Shown: positions 10,415 through 21,046 of the stretch, piece after piece
Layout: every line of letters begins with the position of its first letter
Position numbering within the stretch: the first letter of the stretch is position 1
Origin: Pyricularia pennisetigena
Taxonomy: Eukaryota; Ascomycota; Sordariomycetes; Magnaporthales; Pyriculariaceae
Length of the DNA: 64,000 bases
Reading direction: 5' to 3'
Assembly: GCF_004337985.1 (NCBI RefSeq)
Contig: NW_021940929.1
Coordinates: forward strand, 1 to 64,000
Notes under the pieces: model-generated
Told to the model about the DNA's origin: nothing
The model's database searches: none
What the model saw: the letters and a program-made list of their open reading frames with translations, nothing else
Made by a program: the position numbers and the translations under genes

Positions 10415-10837
10415 ATGGGATATACAAAACATGGCTTCTCGTACGTCTCGCTCCCTCCTAAGATGCTTCCTTCCAAGGTCCATCGGCTACCTAGCAGGAT
10501 GACTTTACCCACTCTCAGAAGCCAAACCGCCTGTGTACACAAAGATTACACTTCCTGCTTGCCTGACTCATCGGAGACTGAAGATGACGATCTCGAAACT
10601 GCAAGTACAGAATTCTCCGCCTTCAGCAGCGACACGGACAACATGACCGACGGTTGCACAGATGATGAGGATGAGAAGCAGATCTTGAATGATATTGAAC
10701 GTGTTATGTTGTTGCTGCAAAGACTCGTTGCTCAACTGCGTAACGATGTTGCGCTGCTACAGCATAGCATTGTGGTTTTGGAGGGGTGTAGTACCGCCAT
10801 GGAGAAGCATGAATTGCCAAGTCAATCAGTGAACTGA
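10415..10837 (+). CDS. hypothetical acidic coiled-coil protein
   Basis: A 140-residue frame from ATG 10415. An acidic, Ser/Thr-rich middle (around SSETEDDDLETAS and TDGCTDDEDEK) is followed by a leucine-heptad helix (about residues 88-120, IERVMLLLQRLVAQLRNDVALL) that should form a coiled coil. A second ATG at 10463 is possible. The segment 9961-10414 before it holds no gene I can support. Confidence 0.45.
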   Translation: MGYTKHGFSYVSLPPKMLPSKVHRLPSRMTLPTLRSQTACVHKDYTSCLPDSSETEDDDLETASTEFSAFSSDTDNMTDGCTDDEDEKQILNDIERVMLLLQRLVAQLRNDVALLQHSIVVLEGCSTAMEKHELPSQSVN

Positions 10838-11494
10838 TCTAGTCCCACGAAGTCAGGTAGACGTTGTTTCAAGGGGACCAGAATCGGATGTGTAACGGGG
10901 TGAAGACAGGAATGCGCCTACTGTAATACGAGTGAAGTGTAATGTCGTGAGAACGATTTGAGAATAGTCATTAGAAATGCTTTCCAATCAAAGAAAGCAA
11001 AAAAGTGAAAGTAGCCCCACAAACCCAGTACTGTCTCTAGATTATTGTGGTATGAGCGAAACCGCATGACGCCGGAGAGACAGTAAGCATGAGAATAGCT
11101 TCATTCGGGAAAGCATACAAACGGTGAGAAGAGCGTGTTGCCACTAGTAGCTGCGTAGTCAATCAGCCGCTGTGGCTCTATGGAAGCGAAGTGAGCAGAG
11201 AAACAAAAATCAGATAAAATGGTGCCATATGCCAAGGATCCAACGCTCAGTCGCAGCTCAGTACTGCGACGGGAATAGAAGAAAACTTAGCTATAGGCTT
11301 CTGCAGTAGCCAACTAGCTCAAGAAATCGCGTGAGGTACTTTCCTTCCGGAAACCAAAGCGGCCGAAGCGGCATGCTTGTAATGAAATCAATTGGAAACA
11401 AAGGACACTATCTAAATCTATCTAAACCTAAACGCAATCAAAATGAAATGAATGTTTATGTAAACTCATCGTCCCACAGTCAACTGTAATTCCC
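10838..11494. other. intergenic; nothing recognised
   Basis: No open frame with coding character and no repeat recognised. Confidence 0.4.
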
Positions 11495-12646
11495 TCAAAT
11501 GCTTGTTCCGGCTTGTCCTGCGTTGTCATAAGGATCGGGCGATGGGGTTGGATAAGACCGTGCTTGATCATACTGCGGCTGCTTCTGCGCAGACGCAGGA
11601 TCCTGGGATGAATTCTCCCCGTCCGCAAACATGAACGGGCTCTTACTCCTGGCCTGCGGAGACGGGGGTTCGATCTTGACGGCTGGAGACCGGTTCGCAT
11701 CTGAAATAGCTGTAGACGTGGTCCCCATCCCAGTGCCTGCCTGGGCTCTGGCCCAAGCATCTGGAGACGGGGTTTCCCATCTTTGTTGTGGAAGGTTTCT
11801 TTTCTCCAGCTCTCTGGATATTTCTGCTCTTTTCTTAGCTGTGTTAAGCATAGCCTTTTCTGCCTTGTCACGGCCGTGTAATAATCTCCAAACTTTGCTT
11901 GGTATTTCCCACGTTGTGTGAGTCTTGCCTGTCATTTCGTCGCGCCATACGAGTTCTACCTGCATAGCCCATGGCATCCGCAAGACGCCGTTCTTGTACT
12001 CCTTCCAATTGCGTCTGTCGAAGAAATATTCCATGTTGAACCGGTGTTCCGAAAGCTCTTGTTTATATTCGATTGCCACTGCTTTGACGGCCTCGACTTT
12101 CCACTTCTCCGTTTTTTCGTTCAATATATCTTCGAACCGTTTTTGACACTCCGACCGTTTTACCTTTGATCTTTCTAGCCAATAGTTTCCAAAATCTTTC
12201 TTAAGCCGATACGTGGACCGTCCTCTTAGGAACATCTTTGTATCCCAACCTGGTACTGCAAGTGCCTCGGTCAAAGACGTGACACTTGTGAAGGTTTCTT
12301 CAAAATACGACTCATCGACATAATACGGCTCCTGCTCATGTGATGACTTGGCTGCCGGGCTTACAGAAGTTCCAGTCATGGGAGCGTCCTCTGGAAAGTT
12401 GTGTGTCACTATCGATGGAATTCCTCGGCTGGAAGGCGAATTGCTCGATTCCCGTCGTTGTATCTTGGGAGCTCTCGAGTCTTTACCGGTTTCTGTATCG
12501 GCATTCCTCTTGCTTCCATGATTTTCCCGGGCAGGACCAATACTCTCACCACTCTGAGGGGTAGTGTCTTGAGGGGCGGCATTTTGAGGGGCAGTGTTGG
12601 TAGGTACTTTCGGATGGAGCAGTGGAGATTTTCTTGTTTCTGCCAT
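11495..12646 (-). CDS. hypothetical protein with a basic, Trp/charged-rich central domain
   Basis: The start at ATG 12644-12646 gives 383 residues; the open frame extends 43 codons upstream but that part looks non-coding. The N-terminal third is low-complexity (Pro/Thr/Ser-rich). The central part (about residues 110-280) is rich in Trp, Lys, Arg and Glu, with segments such as NYWLERSKVKRSECQKRFED and MEYFFDRRNWKEYKNG. It ends in a Ser/Pro-rich tail. There are no signal peptide or membrane segments. I recognise no family; the composition would fit a nuclear or nucleic-acid-associated protein. Adjacent 12647-13421 holds no supported gene. Confidence 0.55.
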   Translation of the reverse strand: MAETRKSPLLHPKVPTNTAPQNAAPQDTTPQSGESIGPARENHGSKRNADTETGKDSRAPKIQRRESSNSPSSRGIPSIVTHNFPEDAPMTGTSVSPAAKSSHEQEPYYVDESYFEETFTSVTSLTEALAVPGWDTKMFLRGRSTYRLKKDFGNYWLERSKVKRSECQKRFEDILNEKTEKWKVEAVKAVAIEYKQELSEHRFNMEYFFDRRNWKEYKNGVLRMPWAMQVELVWRDEMTGKTHTTWEIPSKVWRLLHGRDKAEKAMLNTAKKRAEISRELEKRNLPQQRWETPSPDAWARAQAGTGMGTTSTAISDANRSPAVKIEPPSPQARSKSPFMFADGENSSQDPASAQKQPQYDQARSYPTPSPDPYDNAGQAGTSI

Positions 12647-13421
12647 ATTATGAGAAATGCAAGGCCTCAAGGCACAGCTCCACCTGATTTTGAAAATGGA
12701 ACTGTGCAGCTTTTTTTTATGACAACTGTAAGCTGATTCTTGAGGCAGCGTCCTGGGTTCATAGCTTGCCTCCAAATCCGGTGTTGAACCTTCTCGTTGA
12801 GAATCGAAGCAAAGCCATCTATAAAGTCACGCTTGAAAATTGGCAATCTAGAAAGCTGCAAAATAGACTTTTCGTGTGACTCTGTTATCTCATTTGATAT
12901 AGCCAGAACTTTGGTCTGTCAAAATTTAGGTCGCATTTTGTAGTTATCCTCTGCAAGGCCTTCGTGGCGAGGCTGACAGCTCCATCGAAGATCTCAAAGA
13001 ACGACGTGTTCCTAGCTTCAAGTCCACAACTGGCCTTTGATAAGTTCAAATGCTCATGATTAAAGCTTACAATACTGCACAGTGTCACAGTACTGAACTC
13101 GCAGAACAAGGCGCAACTTATCTTGCCAGCATCTGACAGGCAACCCTTCAGATACCGTTACAGTATTATGGTTATGTTTTGATACATCCCCCGTAAGATT
13201 GCAAGCATGATCTTGTTTCCACCCGGGCAGACCTGCCCAGTAGCTCTGACACATCGCACGCCGAAACCAGCGGTAACTGACAGGAGCATGCGGCTTCTCA
13301 GATCACGCTTGATAAATTACTGGCTGTCTGCAAACGATTAACGTGTCAGGACCTGCCAATGCCCCTCGCTCAACATTGGTGCGTCTCTCTTTCTTCGTTT
13401 TTTTTGCTGAATGCCCGGAAA
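12647..13421. other. intergenic; nothing recognised
   Basis: Short frames on both strands without motifs. A pyrimidine-rich run just before 13422 may be the leader of the downstream secreted-protein gene. Confidence 0.35.
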
Positions 13422-14093
13422 ATGAAGGGTCTCACGGTGATTGCTGCCATCGCCGGAACCGCTCACGCTCAAATCATCGGTGGTGCCCCACAGAGCTCAG
13501 AGTCGTGCGTGAGCCATGCTGTCGCTCCTGGCTGCGACATCACCCATATTCCCTGCCCGTGTGAGCCTGATATCACCGTCAAGATGCGCGTCGACGACGC
13601 TTTTTGCGTCTCCAAGCATCGCAGCGCGCATGTTGCGGTAAGCATGTGCCCCGTAGTCAACACATCGCCGGGTCTCAGCCTTGCTCACCAATAACATTTA
13701 TTGCTCCAGACGGCATCCCCCTTGCCCTCCAGGCGACCTGCCAACAACTCTACAGACAATGCATTCAAATCCACATCCGTAAACTCTACTGCGTTGGGCG
13801 TCATGAACACCCCGATTGCCACCGGTGCAAGCTCCCTTCCCATCGCTATAAATTGGACCTACGCTAGCACTACCACCGGCGCAGTCATTCCAAAGCCAAC
13901 AGCAGGGCAAAGCTTTAACGCTCGTCTTCCTGCCACTGCTGGAGCTGCAAGTCTCTCTTCTAGGGAGCTGGCCATGGTTGTTCTTTGTTCTTCGTGCTTT
14001 GCTGTAAATGGGCTCATTCTATCTCTTCTCCACACATGTTTTACAATTCTCCTTCTCCCAACTACCCATCGCGAGCTCTTTATTGAGACCTAG
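13422..14093 (+). CDS. secreted CFEM-like cysteine-rich protein, possibly GPI-anchored
   Basis: Two exons, 13422-13637 and 13710-14093, are joined in phase 0 by a GTAAGC...CAG intron. The product starts with a signal peptide (MKGLTVIAAIAGTAHA). A short Cys domain follows (ESCVSHAVAPGCDITHIPCPC then one more Cys), recalling the start of a CFEM domain; only five of the usual eight cysteines are visible, so the assignment is tentative. A long Ser/Thr/Ala-rich, probably glycosylated region follows. The C-terminal region is hydrophobic (ELAMVVLCSSCFAVNGLILSLL), as in GPI-anchored wall proteins. CFEM proteins act in iron/haem handling or host interaction; here that is inference only. Confidence 0.55.
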
Positions 14094-14429
14094 CGTCATT
14101 GGTTCTTCATTTTCTTCTATTTCCAGATAGTTAAAAATGGTAGCTCCGTAATACTAAACTTTGTCAGAGAACCGCTTGCACATCGGATGCTATGGCCTTA
14201 CTATTGAGATTGGAAGCAAAGCCGGCGCATGGACTCGCCATCTTCTATTTGAACAAGCGAGTGAGTCGCTTGCATTTAGGCCCACGACTCTGAGTCCGGA
14301 TTTTATGTCGGTTTACTGGCGCTTTCAAGCAGCCTGCTTAAGCTAGCCCAATCACATTATAGAGATAGAGCCACTCCCGGCAGAGAACTACGTGATGGTA
14401 CAGTCGGCGAAGGCATGTCCTGCATGATC

Positions 14430-15122
14430 CTAATGAAAAGGTTTGCCATGGCTTTTGTATCTGCAGTTCCGTCGAATGACAGCGCCATCGGTACCCAAAG
14501 TGGGCGAATCGGCCCGGGGCCGGTCTGGTAGAAGCTTGACTATGTCGTTCACCAATTCTTCTTCAGCTGCCGAGTCTGCCAAAAAGTCCTCTTCGTTGCT
14601 GTCTTGCCCATACGTCAACGGGAGTGATTCAGCCTGATCTTTCTGAACCTCGACTTCAGCCTGGGTTTTCTTCGGTTTCCCATCCCCTTTGTGTTCTTTG
14701 TCACCATCGCCAAGAACGCTGTACCGCTGCCTTTCCGAACCCGTAGCAGTGGATGTGAACTCCTCTGGAAATTCGTCTCGCTCCGAGTCCGAGTCCGACA
14801 AAAGGAGAATGTTATGGCCGCTAAAGTCATAGGGTTGCAAGGTCCGTGGCCTAGGCGTGCGAGCCTTCCGACGCTGGTCGCTCAGATCGTTAACGAACGC
14901 ACCAGGCGCAACATCTGAAAGTGGTCTTCCGTTGTCTTTCTTGCTGTCGGCCGAGAAAAAGACAAATTCTTTTAGCTCTTCAATCTTGGGTCCCCAGAGG
15001 CGTTTTTCTCCACTGATTTTGGATGAAAGCTTTTGAAGGCTTGCGCGCCACCGGTCCTTTGTGGCCATCTTATGCGATGCATTCAGAGTCACTCCGCAGT
15101 GCGATAGGTAACAATGGAACAT
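14430..15122 (-). CDS. hypothetical acidic protein
   Basis: A 230-residue frame with ATG codons at 15122 and 15068; the second (MATKDRWRASLQKL) looks the better start. The N-terminus is basic and amphipathic. The remainder is hydrophilic, with a Ser/Asp/Glu patch (LLLSDSDSERDEF) and an acidic C-terminal third. No domain is recognised. The gap 14094-14429 upstream in coordinates holds nothing supportable. Confidence 0.45.
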   Translation of the reverse strand: MFHCYLSHCGVTLNASHKMATKDRWRASLQKLSSKISGEKRLWGPKIEELKEFVFFSADSKKDNGRPLSDVAPGAFVNDLSDQRRKARTPRPRTLQPYDFSGHNILLLSDSDSERDEFPEEFTSTATGSERQRYSVLGDGDKEHKGDGKPKKTQAEVEVQKDQAESLPLTYGQDSNEEDFLADSAAEEELVNDIVKLLPDRPRADSPTLGTDGAVIRRNCRYKSHGKPFH

Positions 15123-15326
15123 CTCTCAACATCTACGAATTCATGATTCACTGTATTTATATAAGCACAAAGCAAATAACTGCTTGTTGGTAGCTGTATG
15201 TATGCCGTAATCGCAGTCTACGTAGCCAATAAAGGTTGATCGGAGTCGCCTGACCTTCGACCGTAAGGTAGGCTGTTCTTGCCATCGCTAGTCGTCCCAC
15301 ATCTGTTTGCCATTCGCCTTTCTCTT

Positions 15327-15740
15327 TCAGCCTCTAAGGAAGTCATCATACTTTCTTTTCTTGCTGGTGCGCTTGATTTCTAACTGTTGCGTCTCACTCA
15401 GTCTGTTCCATAGAGTGAGAATAAGCTGGTGTTTGAATCTTGCCTCGGTTCTTGCGGTAGTACGCATCTTTTGCAAGTTCTCATTAGTCGATCTCAATTG
15501 ACTAGTGATCTCTATCAGGGCGTCCTTGGTCAGACACAGCTCTTGTTCTATCAACTCTTTGCTGAAGATCGTATCTTGAAGCTGCTCGCACTGATCGATC
15601 AACAAATTATGCATTCTCTCGTGTTCGACCTCGTCTTTCAGCTGCCAGCAAGGCGGCCTATCCGAGAACTCTTCCCTCGAGATTAAGCTATTCATTTCGT
15701 TGGGTATGAAAAAAGTAGCATTACCTGATATCATGCGCAT
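15327..15740 (-). CDS. hypothetical coiled-coil protein
   Basis: A 137-residue frame from ATG 15738-15740. Most of it (about residues 33-125) is predicted helix with heptad-like spacing of Leu/Ile (EQLQDTIFSKELIEQELCL, RSTNENLQKM) and it ends in a basic tail (KRTSKKRKYDD) that could be a nuclear localisation signal. The composition and length resemble the coiled-coil frames at 25054-25645 and 29504-30195, but I see no clear alignment. Space 15741-16052 holds no gene. Confidence 0.45.
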   Translation of the reverse strand: MRMISGNATFFIPNEMNSLISREEFSDRPPCWQLKDEVEHERMHNLLIDQCEQLQDTIFSKELIEQELCLTKDALIEITSQLRSTNENLQKMRTTARTEARFKHQLILTLWNRLSETQQLEIKRTSKKRKYDDFLRG

Positions 15741-16052
15741 TCTGTATACATATGCGATTTTTTAAAGCAGGTATCAGCTTCCATGACTGCCTTCCAATTT
15801 AGATGCGTTCAATAGTGAGCCACTTTCAGAATAGCCATGAACGCATTTGCCAGAAGGTCTGAAACCGAATATGGATATCATAAGCAGCATCTTAATTCTC
15901 AGATACAACACTATTTCATGGCCAGAAAGAAAGTTCCAGTTTCTTTTAGAGCCCTCCTGCGCATCTGCGCAGCATTCATTCTTGTATCAGTCTACTCTGG
16001 CTAACAGACGTAAGGAAAGGCCGGTCCTTGCGCCCTTGTCTTCTGCTTCAAA

Positions 16053-17828
16053 ATGGACTTGGCACTCCAACGTTACGCGCTGTGTGTCGGAGGCCTGCTT
16101 CTTCTACTCTTGACTTCGCGATTCATTTACAGATACAGAGGCCATCTACACCCTCTTCAGACAGCCTTTCGTCTTCAATTCCTGTATCGTAATATCGGGA
16201 GACTCCCCATACCGATTGCTGTGTGGAGCGTCTGCTTTTTGGCCGCTAACATATTCATACTTTTCAAGAGTCCCACCCTGCGATCAGTCCGAGCTGGGTA
16301 TCTGGTCATCTTCAACATCCAGCCTTTGCTTTTGGCCGTTCACTCGGATGTCCTTATCGATCTGCTAGGTGCTAGCCGTCAATCATACTTTTTCTTCCAT
16401 CGAGCTGCAGCATGGACGACCGCCGTTTTGACAGCCTTTCATAGCATAGGCATGGTCCTTAACGGTCGCTCGTTTTCCTTTCGCAGCATCGGCAATATTT
16501 TGGCCTTCTCTGTAAGAAATCCACTCTCGCAGCGAGCCTGCCTAACATCATCAACTGACCGTAAAAGGCTGCCTGTGCCGTCCAGCTTCTGATACTTGCG
16601 TCCTTCGGATTCTTCAGAAATCGGTTTTACGAAGTGTTTATCGTGCTACATTACTGCTTAGCGGCCAGTACTGCTGTAGGTATTGCTTGGCACCTGCGGT
16701 CGGTCTTTGACTTTTGGAACCCCGGATATTTGGAAGTGTATTGCGTTAGCTTTGTCACCGTTTTCTTGATCCTCTGCGTTTATCGTACTTCCTACCTCAT
16801 ATCCCGCAACCTGAAGGGGGGAAGGCTGGCAAGTGTGTCCGTCAGGCCATCAGATTGTGATACAGTCGCGATCAAAGTGACTGTTAATTTGCCCCGCCCT
16901 TTGCGTGTTGCCGCCGGCCAGTACATCAATCTGACCGTCCCCTCGCTCGACGCGTCATCCTCTATCCAAAGCCACCCGTTTGTGGTGACTTCGTGGTCAA
17001 AACATAGGCAAAAAAGCCTAGACCTTTTTGTCGAGCGCCGGCGCGGGTTTACCAGGAAACTCCATCTGGCAGACAGTCATGAAGGACGACACGCCATCGT
17101 CAGTGGGCCATTTGGGAGACGTGTTTCACTGCTGGAGTTCGATTTCGTGCTGCTGCTTGCGAGTGGGTACGGTATTGCTGCTCAAGCAGCTTACCTTAGA
17201 GAGCTAGTATCCGGGGGAAACAGACAAAAGGCACATCTTGTCTGGCTCATCTCAAAGCGAGGTGAGTTTGACCATCGAGTACCGTATCGGCCATGTCAGC
17301 GCTAATCATTCCCAGACATTGTCAACCCGGCCGGCAAGTGGCTTCTCAACCCGGTCCTTGATCAGGACACCAGGAAGGCAAGGTCTATCCTCATCCTTGT
17401 GCGGACCCAGCTAACCGGACTTCAGATGATGTTGATCTCCATTTTCGACAACGTAGGGTCCTTGGAAGGCACCCCTTCTGCCGCCGACTCGACGGTGGCG
17501 AAGACGTTTGGCGGTCGAGCAAGACTGTACAAAGGAAAGCCGGACCTCAAAGCCATCATCAGAAAAGGCATGCAAGATTGTCTCCGCGAAGAAAGAAGTC
17601 CAAACGGACGTCTGTTGTTACTCGGTGAGTTTCTTCTCCTGCAGCATGCATGAGCCAAACTAACTGGACCAAGTCTCTGCCACTTTGGAAGCCAGACTCC
17701 ACGTGAAGCAGGCTCTACGGAGCTACCTGCAAGAGCTAAAAGCTGGGTCAGATTCCAGGACAAGCTACGGATGCCGCAATCATTCTATAGATGTCTCCAT
17801 AGAAGAGCTGGATTTCCAGCCCGAGTAG
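16053..17828 (+). CDS. ferric reductase / FRE-type transmembrane oxidoreductase
   Basis: Four exons (16053-16511, 16586-17261, 17316-17624, 17674-17828) join in frame to 532 residues, all with GT-AG introns. The N-terminal half has several hydrophobic helices. Paired haem-ligand candidates are FFFHRAAAW...TAFHSIG and IVLHYCL...GIAWHL, the bis-His arrangement of the ferric reductase domain. Next comes a FAD-binding barrel with HPFVVTSWS (HPF-type motif), then an NADPH-binding lobe with GPFG and LLLASGYGIAAQAAYL. The family moves electrons from cytosolic NADPH across the membrane to ferric chelates. The family's C-terminal Cys-Gly-Pro-type nicotinamide motif is not visible and the glycine-rich loop is atypical, so reductase activity may be altered. 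The gene ends 27 bp before the convergent RING gene. Ferric reductases are also recurrent Starship cargo. Confidence 0.88.
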
Positions 17829-17855
17829 TATTATTTGGTCCTCTCCTTTTTTGCC

Positions 17856-18710
17856 TCAAGAAAATGCAGATACCACAACCATCCTCACGAGTCCGAGTGG
17901 CTTCCACTCCAGTAGTAAAACATCGTCAACGTGCTCCTTACAGCAAGGACAGGGCCCACCGTCTCTTTCTTTTCTGTCGGTCTGGCAGGCTCGGAACCAT
18001 TGTCGGATGCAGACATCGTGGTACACATGGCCTGAACTTGTCAGCCCTGCTCGTCCGGAAGAAGGAATCATAACTAACCGCATTTCAAGGCGACCATTGT
18101 TTCGTCAACGTCCTCTTCCAGGCAAAAACATCTGGTCCAGAATAGCCGAAATATGTTTTGTTCACCTAGTTCTTTGTGGTTGTGACACCCTCGGTTTGCG
18201 CAAGACGGGCAAATTGGCTGCAGCCGCACCTTTCTTAGCTCTTGCGAACAATGTTGGTGGGTGAGGGGGACCACAACTTACACACCCGCAGCCGCTTAAT
18301 GCAAAGCAGTTGTCGCTGGAGTTGAAAATTTGCGTGCATTTGGAGCATCGGAAGCCTGTATCCTCTGTCGTAAGGTCGACTAACATCCGCTGGTCTTGCG
18401 ACTGCGTTGGCCTATGCTTCTCTTCCCGCCGGTAATAGTGAGAAGGCAAGGATGGCGCGCTATCGAGAGGCTGACTCGGTGAGTCATTGTCTTGCTGCGA
18501 TGCTATAGCCCAAGCCGAAGAGCCGCTCGGCAGCTGGGCTGCCCGCAACTCTCGCTGCAGGCTGTTGATGCAATTAACAAGATCTTGTTTCTCACATTCG
18601 AATCGAGCCAGTCTGGTTCTCAACCTGTGATTCTTCTGCCTTTCCGCATCTAGCTGCCGCCGAGAACGCTCTAACCTCTGTTCACAACCTTGATTTGGCG
18701 GACGCAGCAT
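17856..18710 (-). CDS. RING-H2-like zinc-finger protein with N-terminal coiled coil
   Basis: Three exons (18710-18282, 18229-18079, 18031-17856) splice in frame to 251 residues. A basic coiled coil (about residues 8-60) is followed by a linker and a Cys-rich region: CSKC and SGCGC at the end of exon 1, CPSC...CHNH in exon 2. Then comes a RING-H2-like core with CFCLEED, KCGHVYHDVCIRQW and CPCC. CXHX2HX2C and the last CX2C fit an E3 ubiquitin ligase RING. The first pair reads CXC instead of CX2C, so metal binding may use the upstream cysteines. Both introns interrupt zinc-binding sequence, which supports the model. A ligase role is inferred from the fold only. Confidence 0.7.
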
Positions 18711-19209
18711 ATTGAGCTGGAGTTGGCGGCAACGGATGTGTTACTGGTAAACGGTCTTGTCGATTGGGAGCTGTAATTGTCGAGGACATGGTTTAGACGT
18801 AAGATGGGCGTCTACGGTTCTCTCGCTTTTTTTCTTTTTGTTTAGTATCCAATCACTTCTAGCATGCCCTCGAGTGCAAGATTGAATGTGTCATGAGCAA
18901 TCAAGTCCCGCTTGTACAAGCCAAAAACAGCTTCGGCATTGCCATGACCAGAGAAAGCGTCAGATACCTGGTGGCAAGGATGATGACACCAGAATTGGCG
19001 TTCACTCTCATTTGGTTCAAAATGGCCTAACGGCCCAGCTGGAACCGTTTTTTACGCCTTCGACTATTTTTAATGAAGACTTAATCAAGGCTTGCAATAT
19101 CCGCATATATATATATCATTTGTCAAAGCCACGGGTTTCTCAGCAAAGCATTCTCAGCAAAGCATTCTCAGCAAAGCATTCTCAGCACAGATTACGTCTT
19201 GCACCAGCC
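18711..19209 (+). promoter_or_regulatory. upstream region of the MFS gene, with AT run and 14-bp tandem repeat
   Basis: This is the interval between the divergent RING and MFS genes. It has an ATATATATATAT run at about 19104-19115 that could serve as a TATA region, and a 14-bp tandem repeat at 19141-19190 immediately before the MFS start. No gene is supported in it. Confidence 0.4.
19141..19190 (+). repeat. 14-bp tandem repeat, three full units plus a partial
   Basis: The unit CAGCAAAGCATTCT is repeated exactly three times and followed by CAGCACAG. It ends 20 bp before the MFS ATG, so it lies in the leader or core promoter, where length changes could alter expression. Confidence 0.9.
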
Positions 19210-21046
19210 ATGCAGTGGCATCAGATAACCCTAAATTCCCCTAGGAGGCGGATTGACCAACTGAAAAAAAGCCCCAGAGACGGTTGGCCAGCCTGGAGAT
19301 GGCCAGGATTACAGCTCTGCTGCTGGCTAGCTAGCATGCTCCTAGGTACGCATCTCGCGCACAAACGCCACTGACGGCTCCTCTGACACACCAGCATAGG
19401 CTATGATGTTAGCAACGTCGCAAACATTCAGGCCTCCGTCTATCATGCCTTTGGACATGTCGAACTCCTTACGTGGGTCGCGATCGGGTACACAGCGCTC
19501 AACGTCTGCATGATGCCGCTGTGCCGGAGGCTGTCTGCCTTTGGCAACTTGAAAGTGCAGTTCTACATTTACACTCTGATATTTGCTGCTGGCGCTGCAA
19601 TAGCTGGCGCCGCCCCAGATATCAACTGCGTCATAATCGGAAGGGCAATCACCGGTATCGGTGGCGCAGGGCTCTACCAGGGGTGAGCACCCCGTCTTTT
19701 GGGGTTAAGACGTTCGAAATCTTGCTTGATTCATACTGACGGTGGTCTCTGGAAGAATAATGCTGTACAACTTCAAGTTCTCGTCGGCATACGAGGCGCC
19801 CAGGGGTCAAGCCGTCATTGGGACTGGGTTCGCCATAGGTTTGGTGCTAGGACCAATCGTCGGCGGCGCCTTCGCTGAGAACCCCCATGCTACATGGCGA
19901 TGGGTGAGTCTGCTCGGTCCCGCATGGATTGCAAAAGAAGCTGACAGCCGTTAGGCAATGTTTATCAACATACCCATTCTGGCTGTCCTTTTTGCCGGCT
20001 GGAAAGTCTTCCTCCCGCCTCTCTTCATATCCAAACAAACCGCATCACACGCCTGGGTCGATGTTGACTGGCTCGGCTGGATGCTACACTGCGCTTCCTT
20101 TCTAATGCTCTTCAGCAGCTTGATATTCTCTGGCTCGCACTGGCCATGGGATTCATACTCAGCCATCGTGGCCTGGGTCTTTGCCGGGCTCCTGTTCTCC
20201 CTGTACGCGGTGCAGCAGCACTTGTGCATCTGGACGACCCGTAAGCATCGCATCTTCCCGGCCGACGCGCTAGGAGAGGTGCGCACAGTTCTTCCGGTAG
20301 GCCTGTCAACCGCCATGGCAGCTGCAGCGTACGGCATCACATTATACTACACTCCGCTGTTCTTCTCCTTCACCAGAGGCTTCGACCCTGTTGAGGCTGC
20401 CGTCCATCTACTTCCCTACATCGGAACCTTCGTCGGCATGACGGTCCTTTCGTCAGCATTGCTTCCACGCCTGCGACTATACCCAGTTCTCTACGTGCTG
20501 GGCGGCGCGCTGATGATCATTGGCGGGGCGCTCCAGACCTCCATGACGGCCGACAGCCCCGTGGGTCTCGTGATGGGGAACCTCGCGCTCGTGGGTGCGG
20601 GAGTAGGCTTGATTTTCCAGCAGGGCGCCGCGGTGCTCAAGAACATGGCACGGGGTAACGCGACCAAAGAGTCGGATCATGTTGTTGTCTTCTTGATAAT
20701 GCAGCTGGGCGGAGTTGCTCTGTTCATGTCGGTTGGTGGGTGCATATTCCAGAACCTGGGGTTCAAGTATGTCAACGATGCTCTGGTCGATGCCGGCGTT
20801 CGAATTTCCGATGCAGAAGTCAGGCAGGCGCTCGGCGGCCTGAATTCTGCGTTTCTGGGCCAGGCAGACCAGGGATTGGCAAGAGTTATAGTCGAGGAGA
20901 TTTCCAGGGCTATTGGGAACACATTCTTCATTGTTGTGGGGGCCGGTGCTGTGGTCTTTTGCCTTGCATTTGTGATGAAGTGGGAAAGGCTCGATTTCAA
21001 GCCAAAACCAGTGGCGACTGAGCTATCTGGACCACAGTCTTCATGA
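19210..21046 (+). CDS. MFS drug/toxin efflux transporter (14-TM type)
   Basis: Four exons (19210-19345, 19400-19682, 19756-19903, 19955-21046) give 552 residues in frame. The start at 19210 follows the tandem repeat. Typical features are a first helix after a basic N-terminus, the motif-A region MMPLCRRLSAFGNLKVQ, the GRAITGIGGAGLYQG segment of helix 4, the antiporter-type GFAIGLVLGPIVGGAF stretch of helix 5, and NPHATWRW between helices. About fourteen hydrophobic segments follow, with an amphipathic loop near VNDALVDAGVRISDAEVR and a short cytosolic tail. The family exports toxic small molecules by proton antiport at the plasma membrane. There is no metabolite cluster around it, so the substrate is unknown. 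The third exon uses an AAG acceptor, the least certain junction. Confidence 0.88.

Noticed and set aside
16053..21046. Ferric reductase plus MFS as part of a secondary-metabolite or siderophore cluster
   Set aside because: No synthase, synthetase or tailoring enzyme lies nearby, so a cluster is not supported.
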